From assembly GCA_003142815.1 (NCBI GenBank), contig PLNP01000055.1:129560-164590 (forward strand): a stretch of 35,031 bases of DNA, written 5' to 3'. The translations under genes and the position numbers were made by a program. The notes under the pieces are model-generated. The model was not told the origin of the DNA. It worked only from the letters and a program-made list of their open reading frames with translations, and ran no database searches. Positions 17,426 to 25,913 of this stretch are shown in pieces. Numbering within the stretch: the first letter of the stretch is position 1; each line of letters begins with the position of its first letter. Source of the DNA: Rhodanobacteraceae bacterium. GTDB taxonomy: Bacteria > Pseudomonadota > Gammaproteobacteria > Xanthomonadales > Rhodanobacteraceae.

Positions 17426-19267
17426 ATGATGCTTCGCAGGATGCTGAACCCTTCGAGCGTGGCCATCATCTCGGGGCCATCGCGCGGATCGCGCGCGACG
17501 CCGACGTTGCGGCTCGCCTTCGCGCTGCTGCTGTGCCTGCTGCTCGGGGCCTGCGCGACGATGTCCGGACCGGTCGCCGAGTCCTCCGCCGATTCCGACC
17601 ACGCCGAGCAGCTCTACAGCCAGGGCAATTTCGACCAATCCGCCGCCGCGTTTCTGGAGCTGGCGCAAACGCATGGCGGCGACGAGGCCGCCCACTATCG
17701 TCTGCGTGCGGCCGAAGCGCTGCGCGAACGCGGCGATCTCGATGGCGCGGCGCGCGCGCTCGCCGGGGTCAAGCACCGCCGTCTGAACGGCGACGAACCG
17801 CTGCGCCTGGACCTGCTCGATGCCGAGGTCGCGCTCAAGCACGGCGATGCCGCGAAGGCGCAAACGCTGCTCGCGGTCGACGATGACGATCTGCCGGCGA
17901 ACCTGCGTCCGCGTGTACTGGAGCTGCGTGCGCGTGCCGATCTCGCCAGCGGCGATGCGTTCGCGTCGGCGCGCACGCGTGCCTCGCTCGACCGCTACAT
18001 TTCCGGCGCCGACCGTGAACAGAACCGCAAGCAGATTCTCGACACGCTCGCCACGATCGATACGAATGCGCTGAAAACGCGCATCGACGCATTGCCCGCC
18101 ACCGACACGTTGCGCCCATGGGTCGAGCAGGCGCTGCGTGGCAAGGGCCAGCCGCTCGCGCGCGCGATGTCGCGCCCGAGTCATCCGGTCGGCACGCTGC
18201 AGACCGCTGCCGACGGCACGCTGGAAGCGCAGGGTTACAAGACGCTCAAACACGTCGCGCTGCTGTTGCCGCTGAACGCGCAGCTGGCCAGCGTTTCGCA
18301 GTCGATTCGCGATGGCTTTCTTTCCGCGTATTTCGCGGACAAGGTCGAACGCCGTCCTGAAATACGCATCTACGATTCGGGCAAGACACCCGCGGATGCG
18401 GTCGCGGCCTACAACGCGGCCGTCGTCGATGGTGCCGATCACGTGGTCGGGCCGCTGCAGCGCGAGTCGGTTGGCGACCTTTTCCATCAGTCGCTGACCG
18501 CACGCGTGCTCGCACTCAACCACCCTGATACCGGCGAAGTGCCACCACCGGGCAGCGCGGAATTCGGCCTGCTGCCAGACAGCGAAGGCGCCCAGGTCGC
18601 CGAGCACATGCGCGAACGCGGCATCACGCGCGCCGCGGTGATCGGCGCCGATGCGGACTGGGCGGAGCGCGCCGCGCGCGCGTTCCGGGCGCAGTTCGAA
18701 GCCGCGGGCGGCACCGTCGTCGGCACAACGCGCTTGCGCGACAAGGAGGTCAACTACGCGACCTCGATCGTGCAGGCGACGGCCAGCCTCGGCGCCGGCG
18801 CGGACGTCGGCGTGTTCATCACGATGCGGCCGCAACAGGCGCGCTTGCTGCTCCCGCAACTGAAGATCGCGCACGTCGACGCACCCGTATTTGCGACCTC
18901 GCATGTGTATGCGGGCGACAGCAACGCGTCGCCGGATCGCGATCTGGACGGCGTCGAATTCTGCGACGCGCCGTGGTTGTTCGGACCCATTCCCGGGCTC
19001 CCGGACCACAACCAGGTGGCGCGCCAGATCGCCAGCGCGAACGGTGTCGGCGCACGCCTGTTCGCGTTCGGCATGGACGCCTACGCGTTGTTGCCGTACA
19101 TGGACTGGCTGCTTACCCATCCGGAGTCCTACGTCAACGGCGCGACCGGCGAACTGACCGCGGACAGCTTCGGGCGCATTCATCGTCTAGCCGGCTGGGC
19201 GCGCTTCCAGAACGGCATCGCGCTTCCGATCGATGGCGCGCTCAGCACTGCACCGATGCAGCAATGA
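17426..19267 (+). CDS. lpoA: LpoA, outer-membrane lipoprotein activator of a penicillin-binding protein
   Basis: LpoA (YraM, LppC family) reaches from the outer membrane to stimulate PBP1A. The 613-residue product has a signal peptide ending in the lipobox LLGAC (Cys about 43), a TPR-like helical N-domain (about residues 60-240) and a periplasmic-binding-protein-like C-domain from about 270 (KHVALLLPLNAQLASVSQSI onward). The n-region ahead of the hydrophobic core is long (about 28 residues). The start is nevertheless supported by GGAGG 5 nt before ATG 17426; a second ATG follows directly. A TATCAT at about 17365 could be a -10. The stop overlaps yraN (ATGA). Confidence 0.92.
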   Translation: MMLRRMLNPSSVAIISGPSRGSRATPTLRLAFALLLCLLLGACATMSGPVAESSADSDHAEQLYSQGNFDQSAAAFLELAQTHGGDEAAHYRLRAAEALRERGDLDGAARALAGVKHRRLNGDEPLRLDLLDAEVALKHGDAAKAQTLLAVDDDDLPANLRPRVLELRARADLASGDAFASARTRASLDRYISGADREQNRKQILDTLATIDTNALKTRIDALPATDTLRPWVEQALRGKGQPLARAMSRPSHPVGTLQTAADGTLEAQGYKTLKHVALLLPLNAQLASVSQSIRDGFLSAYFADKVERRPEIRIYDSGKTPADAVAAYNAAVVDGADHVVGPLQRESVGDLFHQSLTARVLALNHPDTGEVPPPGSAEFGLLPDSEGAQVAEHMRERGITRAAVIGADADWAERAARAFRAQFEAAGGTVVGTTRLRDKEVNYATSIVQATASLGAGADVGVFITMRPQQARLLLPQLKIAHVDAPVFATSHVYAGDSNASPDRDLDGVEFCDAPWLFGPIPGLPDHNQVARQIASANGVGARLFAFGMDAYALLPYMDWLLTHPESYVNGATGELTADSFGRIHRLAGWARFQNGIALPIDGALSTAPMQQ

Positions 19268-19659
19268 CTCCACGCAGCGCCGGCATCAATCAACGCCTGG
19301 CCGGCTCCCGATACGAAGACATCGCGCTTGCGCATCTCGAGCGGAGCGGGCTCGTCCTGATCGAGCGCAATTTCAACTGCCGCTACGGTGAAATCGATCT
19401 GGTCATGCGCGTCGACGACACGCTGGTCTTTGTCGAAGTGCGCTATCGCCGCGGTAGCGGCGGCAGCACGAATTTCGGCGACGGCATCGACTCGGTCAGT
19501 GCCGCCAAGCGCGCTAAACTCGTGCGCGCCGCCGCGGTCTTTCTGGCGGCGCATCCGCGCCTCGCCCATCGTGCCTGCCGGTTCGACGTGCTCGCGATCG
19601 CAGGCGACGAGTCCGCACCGACGCTCGATTGGCGTCCCAACGCTTTCGAAGCCTGCTGA
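19264..19659 (+). CDS. yraN: YraN family (UPF0102) endonuclease-like protein
   Basis: The 131-residue product belongs to the YraN family, small proteins with a restriction-endonuclease-like fold and unknown cellular role. Visible motifs are GSRYEDIALAHLERSGLVLI near residue 14, NFNCRYGEIDLVMR near 36 and LVFVEVRYRRGSGG near 55, which together carry the E, D and ExK-type residues (here ExR). DAxxxAKR is represented by DSVSAAKRAKLVRAA. It starts inside the lpoA stop (ATGA), so it is translationally coupled, and dolP follows after 9 nt. Confidence 0.92.
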   Translation: MTPRSAGINQRLAGSRYEDIALAHLERSGLVLIERNFNCRYGEIDLVMRVDDTLVFVEVRYRRGSGGSTNFGDGIDSVSAAKRAKLVRAAAVFLAAHPRLAHRACRFDVLAIAGDESAPTLDWRPNAFEAC

Positions 19660-19668
19660 GGATTGTCC

Positions 19669-20259
19669 ATGCACTACCGCACCTTGTTCACCTGGCTTTT
19701 GCTGCTCGTGGCGCTGCCACAACTCGGCGGATGCTTTCTCGCTATCGCCAGCGGCGCCGCCGTCGGCGCGAGCGCGGCGCACGATCGCCGCGGTGTCGGC
19801 ACCTATGTCGACGACAAGCGCATTTACCTCGGCGCCTACGACTCGATCAACAACGACAAGGAGATCGCGCTCAAGAACAACGTCACCATCGTCGTCTACA
19901 ACGGCGTGATGTTGCTGGTCGGCGAAACGCGCACACCCGAACTCAGGCAGCGCGCCGAGCGTCTGGTCAGCGGCTTCGACGGCACGCGCCGCATCGTCAA
20001 CGAGATCGAGGTGCGCGAACCCGAAGGTTTCTGGTCGCGCCGCCGCGACAATACGACGACCCTGCGCGTGAAGACTGCGCTGCTCGATCTGACCAGCCTG
20101 CCCGGCTTCGACCCGACCCGCGTCAACGTGACGACGGCGCACCGGGTCGTCTATCTGATGGGCAAGGTGAGCCACGAGGAGGACACCGCGGTCGTCGGCA
20201 TCGCGCGCGACGTCAGCGGCGTCGAGCGCGTGGTCAAGGTGTTCGAGCACACGGACTGA
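19669..20259 (+). CDS. dolP: DolP/YraP-type BON-domain lipoprotein
   Basis: BON-domain lipoproteins of this type maintain outer-membrane integrity. The 196-residue product has a signal peptide with lipobox LGGC (Cys about 22) and two BON domains at about residues 45-115 and 122-196, shown by VTIVVYNGVMLLVGETRTPE and VNVTTAHRVVYLMGKVSHEE. The ATG at 19669 is preceded by GAGGA with 6-nt spacing; a TTG at 19663 is an unlikely alternative. It completes the lpoA-yraN-dolP set. E. coli has diaA between yraN and dolP; here it is missing. A nine-copy heptamer array begins 1 nt after the stop. Confidence 0.9.
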   Translation: MHYRTLFTWLLLLVALPQLGGCFLAIASGAAVGASAAHDRRGVGTYVDDKRIYLGAYDSINNDKEIALKNNVTIVVYNGVMLLVGETRTPELRQRAERLVSGFDGTRRIVNEIEVREPEGFWSRRRDNTTTLRVKTALLDLTSLPGFDPTRVNVTTAHRVVYLMGKVSHEEDTAVVGIARDVSGVERVVKVFEHTD

Positions 20260-20260
20260 G

Positions 20261-20323
20261 GTCGGGAGTCGGGAGTCGGGAGTCGGGAGTCGGGAGTCGG
20301 GAGTCGGGAGTCGGGAGTCGGGA
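20261..20323. repeat. Nine perfect tandem copies of GTCGGGA
   Basis: The 7-bp unit GTCGGGA is repeated nine times without error directly after the dolP stop. It resembles the GGGATTC arrays elsewhere but has a different unit, and no matching inverted arm is seen nearby. Perfect short tandem arrays are prone to slippage, so copy number may vary between strains. Confidence 0.97.
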
Positions 20324-20364
20324 AAAGCGTATAACGACTCTGCCACTTCTTTTCGTCGTCTCTG

Positions 20365-20384
20365 CCCTTCGACAAGCTCAGGAC
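20365..20384. repeat. CCCTTCGACAAGCTCAGGAC dispersed repeat fragment
   Basis: A single arm of the CTTCGACAGGCTCAGG family, whose complete inverted form is at 28037-28181. It sits in the spacer between the heptamer array and the FAD oxidase gene. The remainder of 20324-20431 shows nothing recognisable. Confidence 0.7.
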
Positions 20385-20431
20385 TGGCCGGCTTCGCCCG
20401 CACCTGGACCCACTGCCTTTTGCCAACCAGC

Positions 20432-21802
20432 ATGCTTTCTCCAAGCGCCCTCGCCGACCTCCAGCGCATCTTCGCCGCCGATGCGCTGAGCACCGATGCG
20501 GCCGAATGCCTGGTCTACGGTTACGACAATTCGCGCCGGCAGGTGACGCCGGACGCGGTGGTCTTTCCCACCACGCATCAGCAGGTCGTCGCGCTGGTGC
20601 GCGCGTGTCGCACGCATCACGTACCGTTGACCGCGCGCGGACGCGGCACCAACACGACCGGCGCAAGCGTGCCGCTTGGCGGCGGCGTTGTCGCGAGCTT
20701 CGAGCACATGAACCGCGTGTTGCGCATCGATCCCGACAATCGCCTCGCGGTCGTCGAGCCCGGTCTTCTGAACAGCGATCTACAGGCCGCGCTCGCGCCG
20801 CACGGCTTGTTCTGGCCGCCGGACCCCACCTCCGCACCGTATTGCACGGTCGCCGGCAACATCGCCTGCAACGCCGGCGGTCCGCGCGCGGTCAAATACG
20901 GTGCGACACGCGACAACGTGCTGGCGTTACGCGCCGTCGCCGGCACCGGCGAAGATTTTCGTTGCGGCAAGCCGACCACCAAGGGCGCAACCGGCTACGA
21001 CCTGACACGTCTGCTGATCGGTTCCGAAGGCACGCTCGCGATCGTCACCGAAGCGACGTTGAAACTCACCCCGCTGGCATCCGCGAAACGCACGTTGCGC
21101 GTGACCTATGTCGATGTCGCCGCTGCCGCGAAAGCGGTCGCGCGGATCATGGCGCAACCGGTCACGCCGTGCGCGCTGGAATTTCTTGACGATCAATGCC
21201 TGCTTCTGTCGCGTGCGCAAGGCGGCGATGCGATACCGCTGGCCGGCGCAATGCTGATCATCGAAGTCGATGGCGAACCGGACGCGCTGACGTCTGCGAT
21301 CGACGCGGTCTCGCGTGCAGCACGTGGCGATGGACTCATCGAGCTGCGGGTCGCCACGAACGCCGACGAAGTTGCGACGCTATGGGCCGCGCGCAAGGCG
21401 CTGTCGCCGGCATTGCGCACGATCTCGCCGAACAAGATCAACGAGGATGTCGTGGTGCCGGTCAGCCGCGTGCCCGAACTCGTCGCCGCGACACGCGAAC
21501 TCGCCGCGAAATACGCACTGCCGATCGTCTGCTTCGGCCACGTCGGCAACGGCAACCTGCATGTGAACCTGTTGCCGCGCGACGACGCCGAACTCGCACG
21601 CGTGCACGAATGCCTCGGCGAAATGTTCGACGCGGTGATCCGCCTCGACGGCACGCTGTCCGGCGAACATGGTATCGGCATCGCGAAGCGCGATTTCATG
21701 CCGCGCGCGCTCGATGCAAACGCGCTTGCGTTGATGCGAAGGATCAAGGCGCAGTTCGATCCGGACGGGATACTCAATCCGGGCAAGCTGTTGCCCGATT
21801 GA
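20432..21802 (+). CDS. FAD-binding oxidase, GlcD/D-lactate dehydrogenase family
   Basis: The 456-residue product has a PCMH-type FAD-binding domain at about residues 36-215 and a C-terminal FAD-oxidase domain from about 220. In the first are TARGRGTNTTGASVPLGGG, AVVEPGLLNSDLQAAL and VAGNIACNAGGPRAVKYG. In the second are CFGHVGNGNLHVN and GTLSGEHGIGIAKR. These are typical of glycolate oxidase subunit GlcD and related D-2-hydroxyacid dehydrogenases. No GlcE or GlcF partner is adjacent, so the substrate (D-lactate, glycolate or D-2-hydroxyglutarate) cannot be fixed. I use ATG 20432; a TTG at 20420 is in frame. There is no strong ribosome site. Confidence 0.9.
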   Translation: MLSPSALADLQRIFAADALSTDAAECLVYGYDNSRRQVTPDAVVFPTTHQQVVALVRACRTHHVPLTARGRGTNTTGASVPLGGGVVASFEHMNRVLRIDPDNRLAVVEPGLLNSDLQAALAPHGLFWPPDPTSAPYCTVAGNIACNAGGPRAVKYGATRDNVLALRAVAGTGEDFRCGKPTTKGATGYDLTRLLIGSEGTLAIVTEATLKLTPLASAKRTLRVTYVDVAAAAKAVARIMAQPVTPCALEFLDDQCLLLSRAQGGDAIPLAGAMLIIEVDGEPDALTSAIDAVSRAARGDGLIELRVATNADEVATLWAARKALSPALRTISPNKINEDVVVPVSRVPELVAATRELAAKYALPIVCFGHVGNGNLHVNLLPRDDAELARVHECLGEMFDAVIRLDGTLSGEHGIGIAKRDFMPRALDANALALMRRIKAQFDPDGILNPGKLLPD

Positions 21803-21941
21803 GGTACTGGCGTTGCGCAGCGGCGCTGGACTCGTTGCGCAGGCGGGCCCTTTCCGGGGTTATAGTCGTCTCCAGTGCGCGAACGCCTGCCCGACGAAAC
21901 ATTGCGGCGACGATCCCTCGGCAACGGAGAACGGCGCGAAC

Positions 21942-23459
21942 ATGAACAAGGCTCACCTTGCAATCGCATTCGCGCTGGCCGCCGCGGGCGCGACCCACCC
22001 GGCCCATGCGGTCCATCTCAACCCAAGAGGCCTCGGCCAGGTCCTGATCTATCCGTACTACACGGTCAACAAGGGCCAGGATACGCTGCTGTCCGTCGTC
22101 AACACGTCGGAGTTCGGCAAGGTCACGAAGGTCAGCTTTCTCGAAGGTTACAACGGCCGGCCGGTGCTCGATCTGGCGGTGTATCTCTCGCCGCACGATG
22201 TCTGGACCGCGCGGGTCAGTCAGCGCTCCGATGACGGCGGAGCTGCACTCTTCACGAACGACCGTAGCTGCACCATCCCGTTGATCCCGTCGAGCGGCCA
22301 GGATTTCAGCGCGGCCTCCTATGCGGGCGGCGGCGCCTACCCGGCGGATGGAGGTCCAACCGGCATCACGCGCACGCGCGAGGGTTCCATTGAGGTGATC
22401 GCGGCTGCCGACATCGTGCCCGGAAGCGCGCTCGATACGGCGACGACTCATCTGCAGAACGGCACACCGAACGGCGGCGTACCCGCTTGCACGCCCGGCG
22501 TGCTTCGCACCATCGCCACCGCGGATGTGTTGGCGCCGAGCAGTGGCCTGTTCGGCGCGGACTCGATCGTCCATGTCGGCGAAGGCACGTTCTTCGGCTA
22601 CAACGCGGACGCGATCAGTGGCTTCACCGACCGTGCGATGACCACGCCGACCGACGGCATGCTCGGCGCCCGGCTCGACGGCGCCCATTCGAGTGGCTCC
22701 GCTTTCCCCAACGGCGCCATAGCGAGCGTGCCGCTGGACAATGGCCGAGTACTCGCGCTCGACTACGCGCGCGGCATCGATGCGGTCAGCGCGGTCTTCA
22801 TGGCCAACGCGATCCACAACGAATATCTGGTCGATGCGGGCCTTGGCGCGGCGACCGATTGGATCGTCACGTTTCCCACCGAGCGCTTTTACACTGATAG
22901 CTTCTACACCGGCGGTGGCGCACTCGCGCCATTCGAGGCGGCATTCGGTGCGCCGGGCCAATCGAATATCGCGATTCACGGTGATATTTACGACCGCGAA
23001 GAAGGATTTACGGACACCTATCCGCCGATCAATGGATGCGGCTTCATCTGCCCTGGGTCGCTGCCAGTCACGCTACCTTACGAGGTCAACGCGCTCCGCA
23101 TCCTGCCATCGACAATACAAGATTCATCAGAAGTTCTCGGCTCGCTACTTGACTCCTTCCTGTTTCCGTACCCCGCCCCCTTCAACAACGTATCGGGTCC
23201 CGGCAACGCTGGCTGGGTCAAGCTGGATCTGACCTACGGCTACCAACCGGCACACCAGCTCTCTGGTGGCGTCACCTCAACGGGCACGCATGTGGACTTG
23301 AATGGTCTGCCAGTCACCGGCTTCATGGTCTACAACGTGATCAACGCCAATGCGCAGCCCGGCATGCTCGCCAACTATGGCGGCGCCTTCCCGCATCGTG
23401 CGAACGTGTCATGTTCCGTGGTCAACCCGCCGGCGCCGGCGCAGGATCCGTGTTCATGA
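21942..23459 (+). CDS. Secreted protein of unknown function
   Basis: The 505-residue product has a clear Sec signal peptide, MNKAHLAIAFALAAAGATH, cleaved after AHA near residue 23. The mature start is VHLNPRGLGQVLIYPYYTVN, followed by TLLSVVNTSEFGKVTKVSFLE. I recall similar openings in uncharacterised gammaproteobacterial secreted proteins but no function. The body is rich in G, A, S and T with few charged residues and about seven cysteines, two near the end, suggesting an extracytoplasmic beta-rich fold. There are no membrane segments and no sorting signal. It stands alone between a forward oxidase gene and the reverse pgpA; a TATAGT at 21861 could be its -10. GGAGA lies rather far (about 12 nt) before the ATG. 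The 3' third is less GC-rich around 23090-23130. Confidence 0.85.
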   Translation: MNKAHLAIAFALAAAGATHPAHAVHLNPRGLGQVLIYPYYTVNKGQDTLLSVVNTSEFGKVTKVSFLEGYNGRPVLDLAVYLSPHDVWTARVSQRSDDGGAALFTNDRSCTIPLIPSSGQDFSAASYAGGGAYPADGGPTGITRTREGSIEVIAAADIVPGSALDTATTHLQNGTPNGGVPACTPGVLRTIATADVLAPSSGLFGADSIVHVGEGTFFGYNADAISGFTDRAMTTPTDGMLGARLDGAHSSGSAFPNGAIASVPLDNGRVLALDYARGIDAVSAVFMANAIHNEYLVDAGLGAATDWIVTFPTERFYTDSFYTGGGALAPFEAAFGAPGQSNIAIHGDIYDREEGFTDTYPPINGCGFICPGSLPVTLPYEVNALRILPSTIQDSSEVLGSLLDSFLFPYPAPFNNVSGPGNAGWVKLDLTYGYQPAHQLSGGVTSTGTHVDLNGLPVTGFMVYNVINANAQPGMLANYGGAFPHRANVSCSVVNPPAPAQDPCS

Positions 23460-23476
23460 CTCGCGACCTTGCATGA

Positions 23477-23968
23477 TCAGGAAAACGACGCGACGCTCGC
23501 GAGAACCATTGCCGCATACAGGCCGGCGAGCACATCATCCAGCATCACACCGAGACCGCCCTTAATCGTTCGATCGGCCCAGGAAACCGGCCACGGTTTC
23601 CAGATATCGAACAGGCGAAACAGCACGAAGCCGGCGATGATCCAGGGCCACGCACGTGTGAACCACAACAGCGGTGCGAGTGCAATCCACTGGCCGACGA
23701 ATTCGTCCCAGACGATGACGCCAGGATCTTCCACGTGCAGTTTCGCGATCACGATGTTCGACGCCCAGACGCCGAGCGCGAATGCCACTACGAGCACCGC
23801 GGCGAACATCGGCAGCGGCAATTCACGCAGCGCGAACCATGGAATCAGCGCGACCGCCGAGCCGGCCGTGCCGGGCGCGACCGGACTCAATCCCGAGCCG
23901 AAGCCACTCGCGATCCAGCCCGTCGGATGGGTGAGGATCGCGCAACGTTGTTGCGCGTCGAGCTTCAT
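23477..23968 (-). CDS. pgpA: Phosphatidylglycerophosphatase A
   Basis: PgpA dephosphorylates phosphatidylglycerol phosphate in the inner membrane. The 163-residue product has about four hydrophobic segments. It shows GFGSGLSPVAPGTAGSAVAL near residue 20, the acidic motif VIVWDEFVGQWIAL near 83, FRLFDIWKPWPVSW near 120 and the end GGLGVMLDDVLAG. The ATG at 23968 overlaps the thiL stop (ATGA), the usual nusB-thiL-pgpA order. It converges on the secreted-protein gene with only 17 nt between stops and no obvious terminator. Confidence 0.95.
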   Translation of the reverse strand: MKLDAQQRCAILTHPTGWIASGFGSGLSPVAPGTAGSAVALIPWFALRELPLPMFAAVLVVAFALGVWASNIVIAKLHVEDPGVIVWDEFVGQWIALAPLLWFTRAWPWIIAGFVLFRLFDIWKPWPVSWADRTIKGGLGVMLDDVLAGLYAAMVLASVASFS

Positions 23969-24948
23969 GCAAAATGCTCCCAGCCACGCCGGTCGAGCAC
24001 GATTTCGGCACCGGCCGCGTCGAGCAGACGGACACCCGCGCCGGCGACCACGCGCCCGATCCGGGTTGCGCCGCAACCGATTCGCGCGAGGTCGCGCAGC
24101 AGGTCGGCCGCACGCGCGGGAGACATCGTGAACGCGAGTTCGTAGTCGTCGCCACCGCTCGCCTGCAACGCGAGCCGCTCGGAGGCATCGAACAACGCGA
24201 GCAGTGCGGATGACGCCGGCAGTTCGAGCGCATCGACTTCGATGCCGACGCCGCTCCTGACGGCGACATGACCGAGATCGGCGAGCAAGCCGTCGGAGAC
24301 ATCGATGCAGGCGGAAGCGACGTCACGCAGCGCGGCACCGGCCGCGACACGCGGCGTCGGTCGATGCAATCGTTCGAGCAGGCTCTCGCGCGTATCGAGC
24401 GGCGCATTGAAAAGCGCGACAGTGGCTGGATCGTGGCGATCGAGACAGCGTAGTCCCGCCGCCGCGTCGCCGAGGGTTCCGGTCACATAGACATGATCGC
24501 CGGGTTGCGCGCCGTCGCGTCGGAGGGCGCGCCCGGTCGGCACGAAACCGTGCACGACGACGGTGACGGACAGCGGCCCGCTGGTCGTGTCGCCGCCGAC
24601 CAGGGCAACGCGATGTTGCGCGGCGAGTGCGGCAAAGCCTTCGGCAAAACCGTCGACGAAGGTGCGGTCGGCCTCCGGCAAGGTCAACGCCAGCAAGGCC
24701 CACGCGGGCGTCGCACCCATCGCGGCGAGGTCGCTCAGGTTGACCGCGAGCGATTTCCAGCCAAGATCGCGCGCGGTCGTCAGCGGCGGGAAATGCACAC
24801 CGGCGACCAACGTGTCGGTACTGACGAGGAGATCGTGGCCCGGCGGCGGCGCGAGGATCGCGGCGTCATCCCCGATCCCAAGAAGCACGTCGGCGCGCGC
24901 GACCGAGCAGCGCGCACGAATGATTTCGATCAGATCAAATTCCGCCAT
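23965..24948 (-). CDS. thiL: Thiamine-monophosphate kinase
   Basis: ThiL phosphorylates thiamine monophosphate to thiamine diphosphate with ATP. The 327-residue product, close to the family length, has EFDLIEIIRA at the start and the metal/ATP motif LLGIGDDAAILAPP near residue 23. Also present are VNLSDLAAMGATPAWALLAL near 69, LVGGDTTSGPLSV near 115 and CIDVSDGLLADLGH near 213. It lies 39 nt downstream of nusB and overlaps pgpA. Confidence 0.96.
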   Translation of the reverse strand: MAEFDLIEIIRARCSVARADVLLGIGDDAAILAPPPGHDLLVSTDTLVAGVHFPPLTTARDLGWKSLAVNLSDLAAMGATPAWALLALTLPEADRTFVDGFAEGFAALAAQHRVALVGGDTTSGPLSVTVVVHGFVPTGRALRRDGAQPGDHVYVTGTLGDAAAGLRCLDRHDPATVALFNAPLDTRESLLERLHRPTPRVAAGAALRDVASACIDVSDGLLADLGHVAVRSGVGIEVDALELPASSALLALFDASERLALQASGGDDYELAFTMSPARAADLLRDLARIGCGATRIGRVVAGAGVRLLDAAGAEIVLDRRGWEHFA

Positions 24949-24987
24949 CGACGATCACTTCCTTCCCGTCACGTGGCGAAGCGCAAG

Positions 24988-25452
24988 CTACGAACGCGCG
25001 GCGGCATACTCGGCGCTGCGCCAGACCCCGGCGAGCTTGTCGAGCACCCCGTTGACGTAGGTGTGGCCGTGCTCGGAACCGAAGCGCTTGGTGGTCTCGA
25101 TGGCTTCGTTGATAACGACACGGTAAGGCACATCGATGCGCTCGCGCAGTTCGTACGCGGCGATGCGCAATACCGCGCGTTCGATCGGATCGACACGCGC
25201 GATCTCGCGGTCGATGAACGGCAGGATCGCCGCGTCGAGCTCGGCGTGATTGCGTTCGACACCGCGCACGATATCCTCGAAATACTCGAGATCGGCGATC
25301 TGCATGTCCTGTTCGTGGCGAAACTCGTCGATGACGCCATCGATGCGGTTGCCGCTGAGCTGCCAGGCGTAAACCGCCTGCAACGCGCGGCGGCGCGCAC
25401 GCGAACGCGCGGCGAGGTCAATGCCGTGGGGCGGCCGGGCGGGCTTCGTCAC
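24988..25452 (-). CDS. nusB: Transcription antitermination factor NusB
   Basis: NusB with NusE (S10) binds boxA RNA in rRNA antitermination. The 154-residue product is all-helical. It has [19 protein letters not shown] near residue 14, [20 protein letters not shown] near 55, [20 protein letters not shown] near 86 and [19 protein letters not shown] near 110. The GTG at 25452 overlaps the ribH stop (GTGA). The first 12 residues are a short basic extension. The ribH-nusB-thiL-pgpA order is standard. Confidence 0.95.
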   Translation of the reverse strand: MTKPARPPHGIDLAARSRARRRALQAVYAWQLSGNRIDGVIDEFRHEQDMQIADLEYFEDIVRGVERNHAELDAAILPFIDREIARVDPIERAVLRIAAYELRERIDVPYRVVINEAIETTKRFGSEHGHTYVNGVLDKLAGVWRSAEYAAARS

Positions 25453-25913
25453 AGTTGTCTCCACAAGTCGGCCATCTCCAACGCGGCGAGCGCGACTTCC
25501 GCGCCCTTGTTGCCGTGTGCACCGCCGGCGCGCGCTTGCGCATCTGCGTGCAGCTCGACCGCGAGCACGCCGTTCAATACCGGCACGCGGTGTTCGAGCG
25601 CAACGCGCATCAACCCTTGCGCGCAGCCATCGGCGACGTGTTCGTAATGGCGCGTGTCGCCGCGCACGACGCAGCCGAGCGCGATGATCGCCGCACAACC
25701 GCCGGCCGAGGCGAGCTTTGTCGCCGCTTGCGGGATTTCCCACGCGCCGGGCACGCGCACGAGGTCGATCGCGGCATCGGCGACACCATGCTCACGCAGC
25801 GCGTGCATGGCGCCATCGATCAGCGCATCGACGATGCGCGGATTCCAGCGGCTCGCGACGATCGCATAGCGCGCATCGGCGACGAGTCGCACTTCGCCGG
25901 AGTAGGTGGGCAT
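25449..25913 (-). CDS. ribH: 6,7-dimethyl-8-ribityllumazine synthase
   Basis: RibH condenses the pyrimidinedione with dihydroxybutanone phosphate, the penultimate riboflavin step. The 154-residue product has the substrate motif [17 protein letters not shown] near residue 20, [13 protein letters not shown] near 52, [17 protein letters not shown] near 77 with the catalytic histidine, and [17 protein letters not shown] near 115. It is separated from ribBX by 362 nt of repeats but shares its strand. Confidence 0.96.
   Translation of the reverse strand: MPTYSGEVRLVADARYAIVASRWNPRIVDALIDGAMHALREHGVADAAIDLVRVPGAWEIPQAATKLASAGGCAAIIALGCVVRGDTRHYEHVADGCAQGLMRVALEHRVPVLNGVLAVELHADAQARAGGAHGNKGAEVALAALEMADLWRQL

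Noticed and set aside
16424-19183. A 919-codon open frame on the minus strand spanning lpoA antisense and rsmI
   Set aside because: Only its last 280 codons match a family (RsmI). The rest is the arginine-rich antisense of lpoA, a common artefact of high GC, and a strong ribosome site marks the internal rsmI start.
20261-20323. Possible CRISPR array
   Set aside because: The 7-bp unit repeats without spacers, so it is a microsatellite-like tandem array. No cas genes are present.
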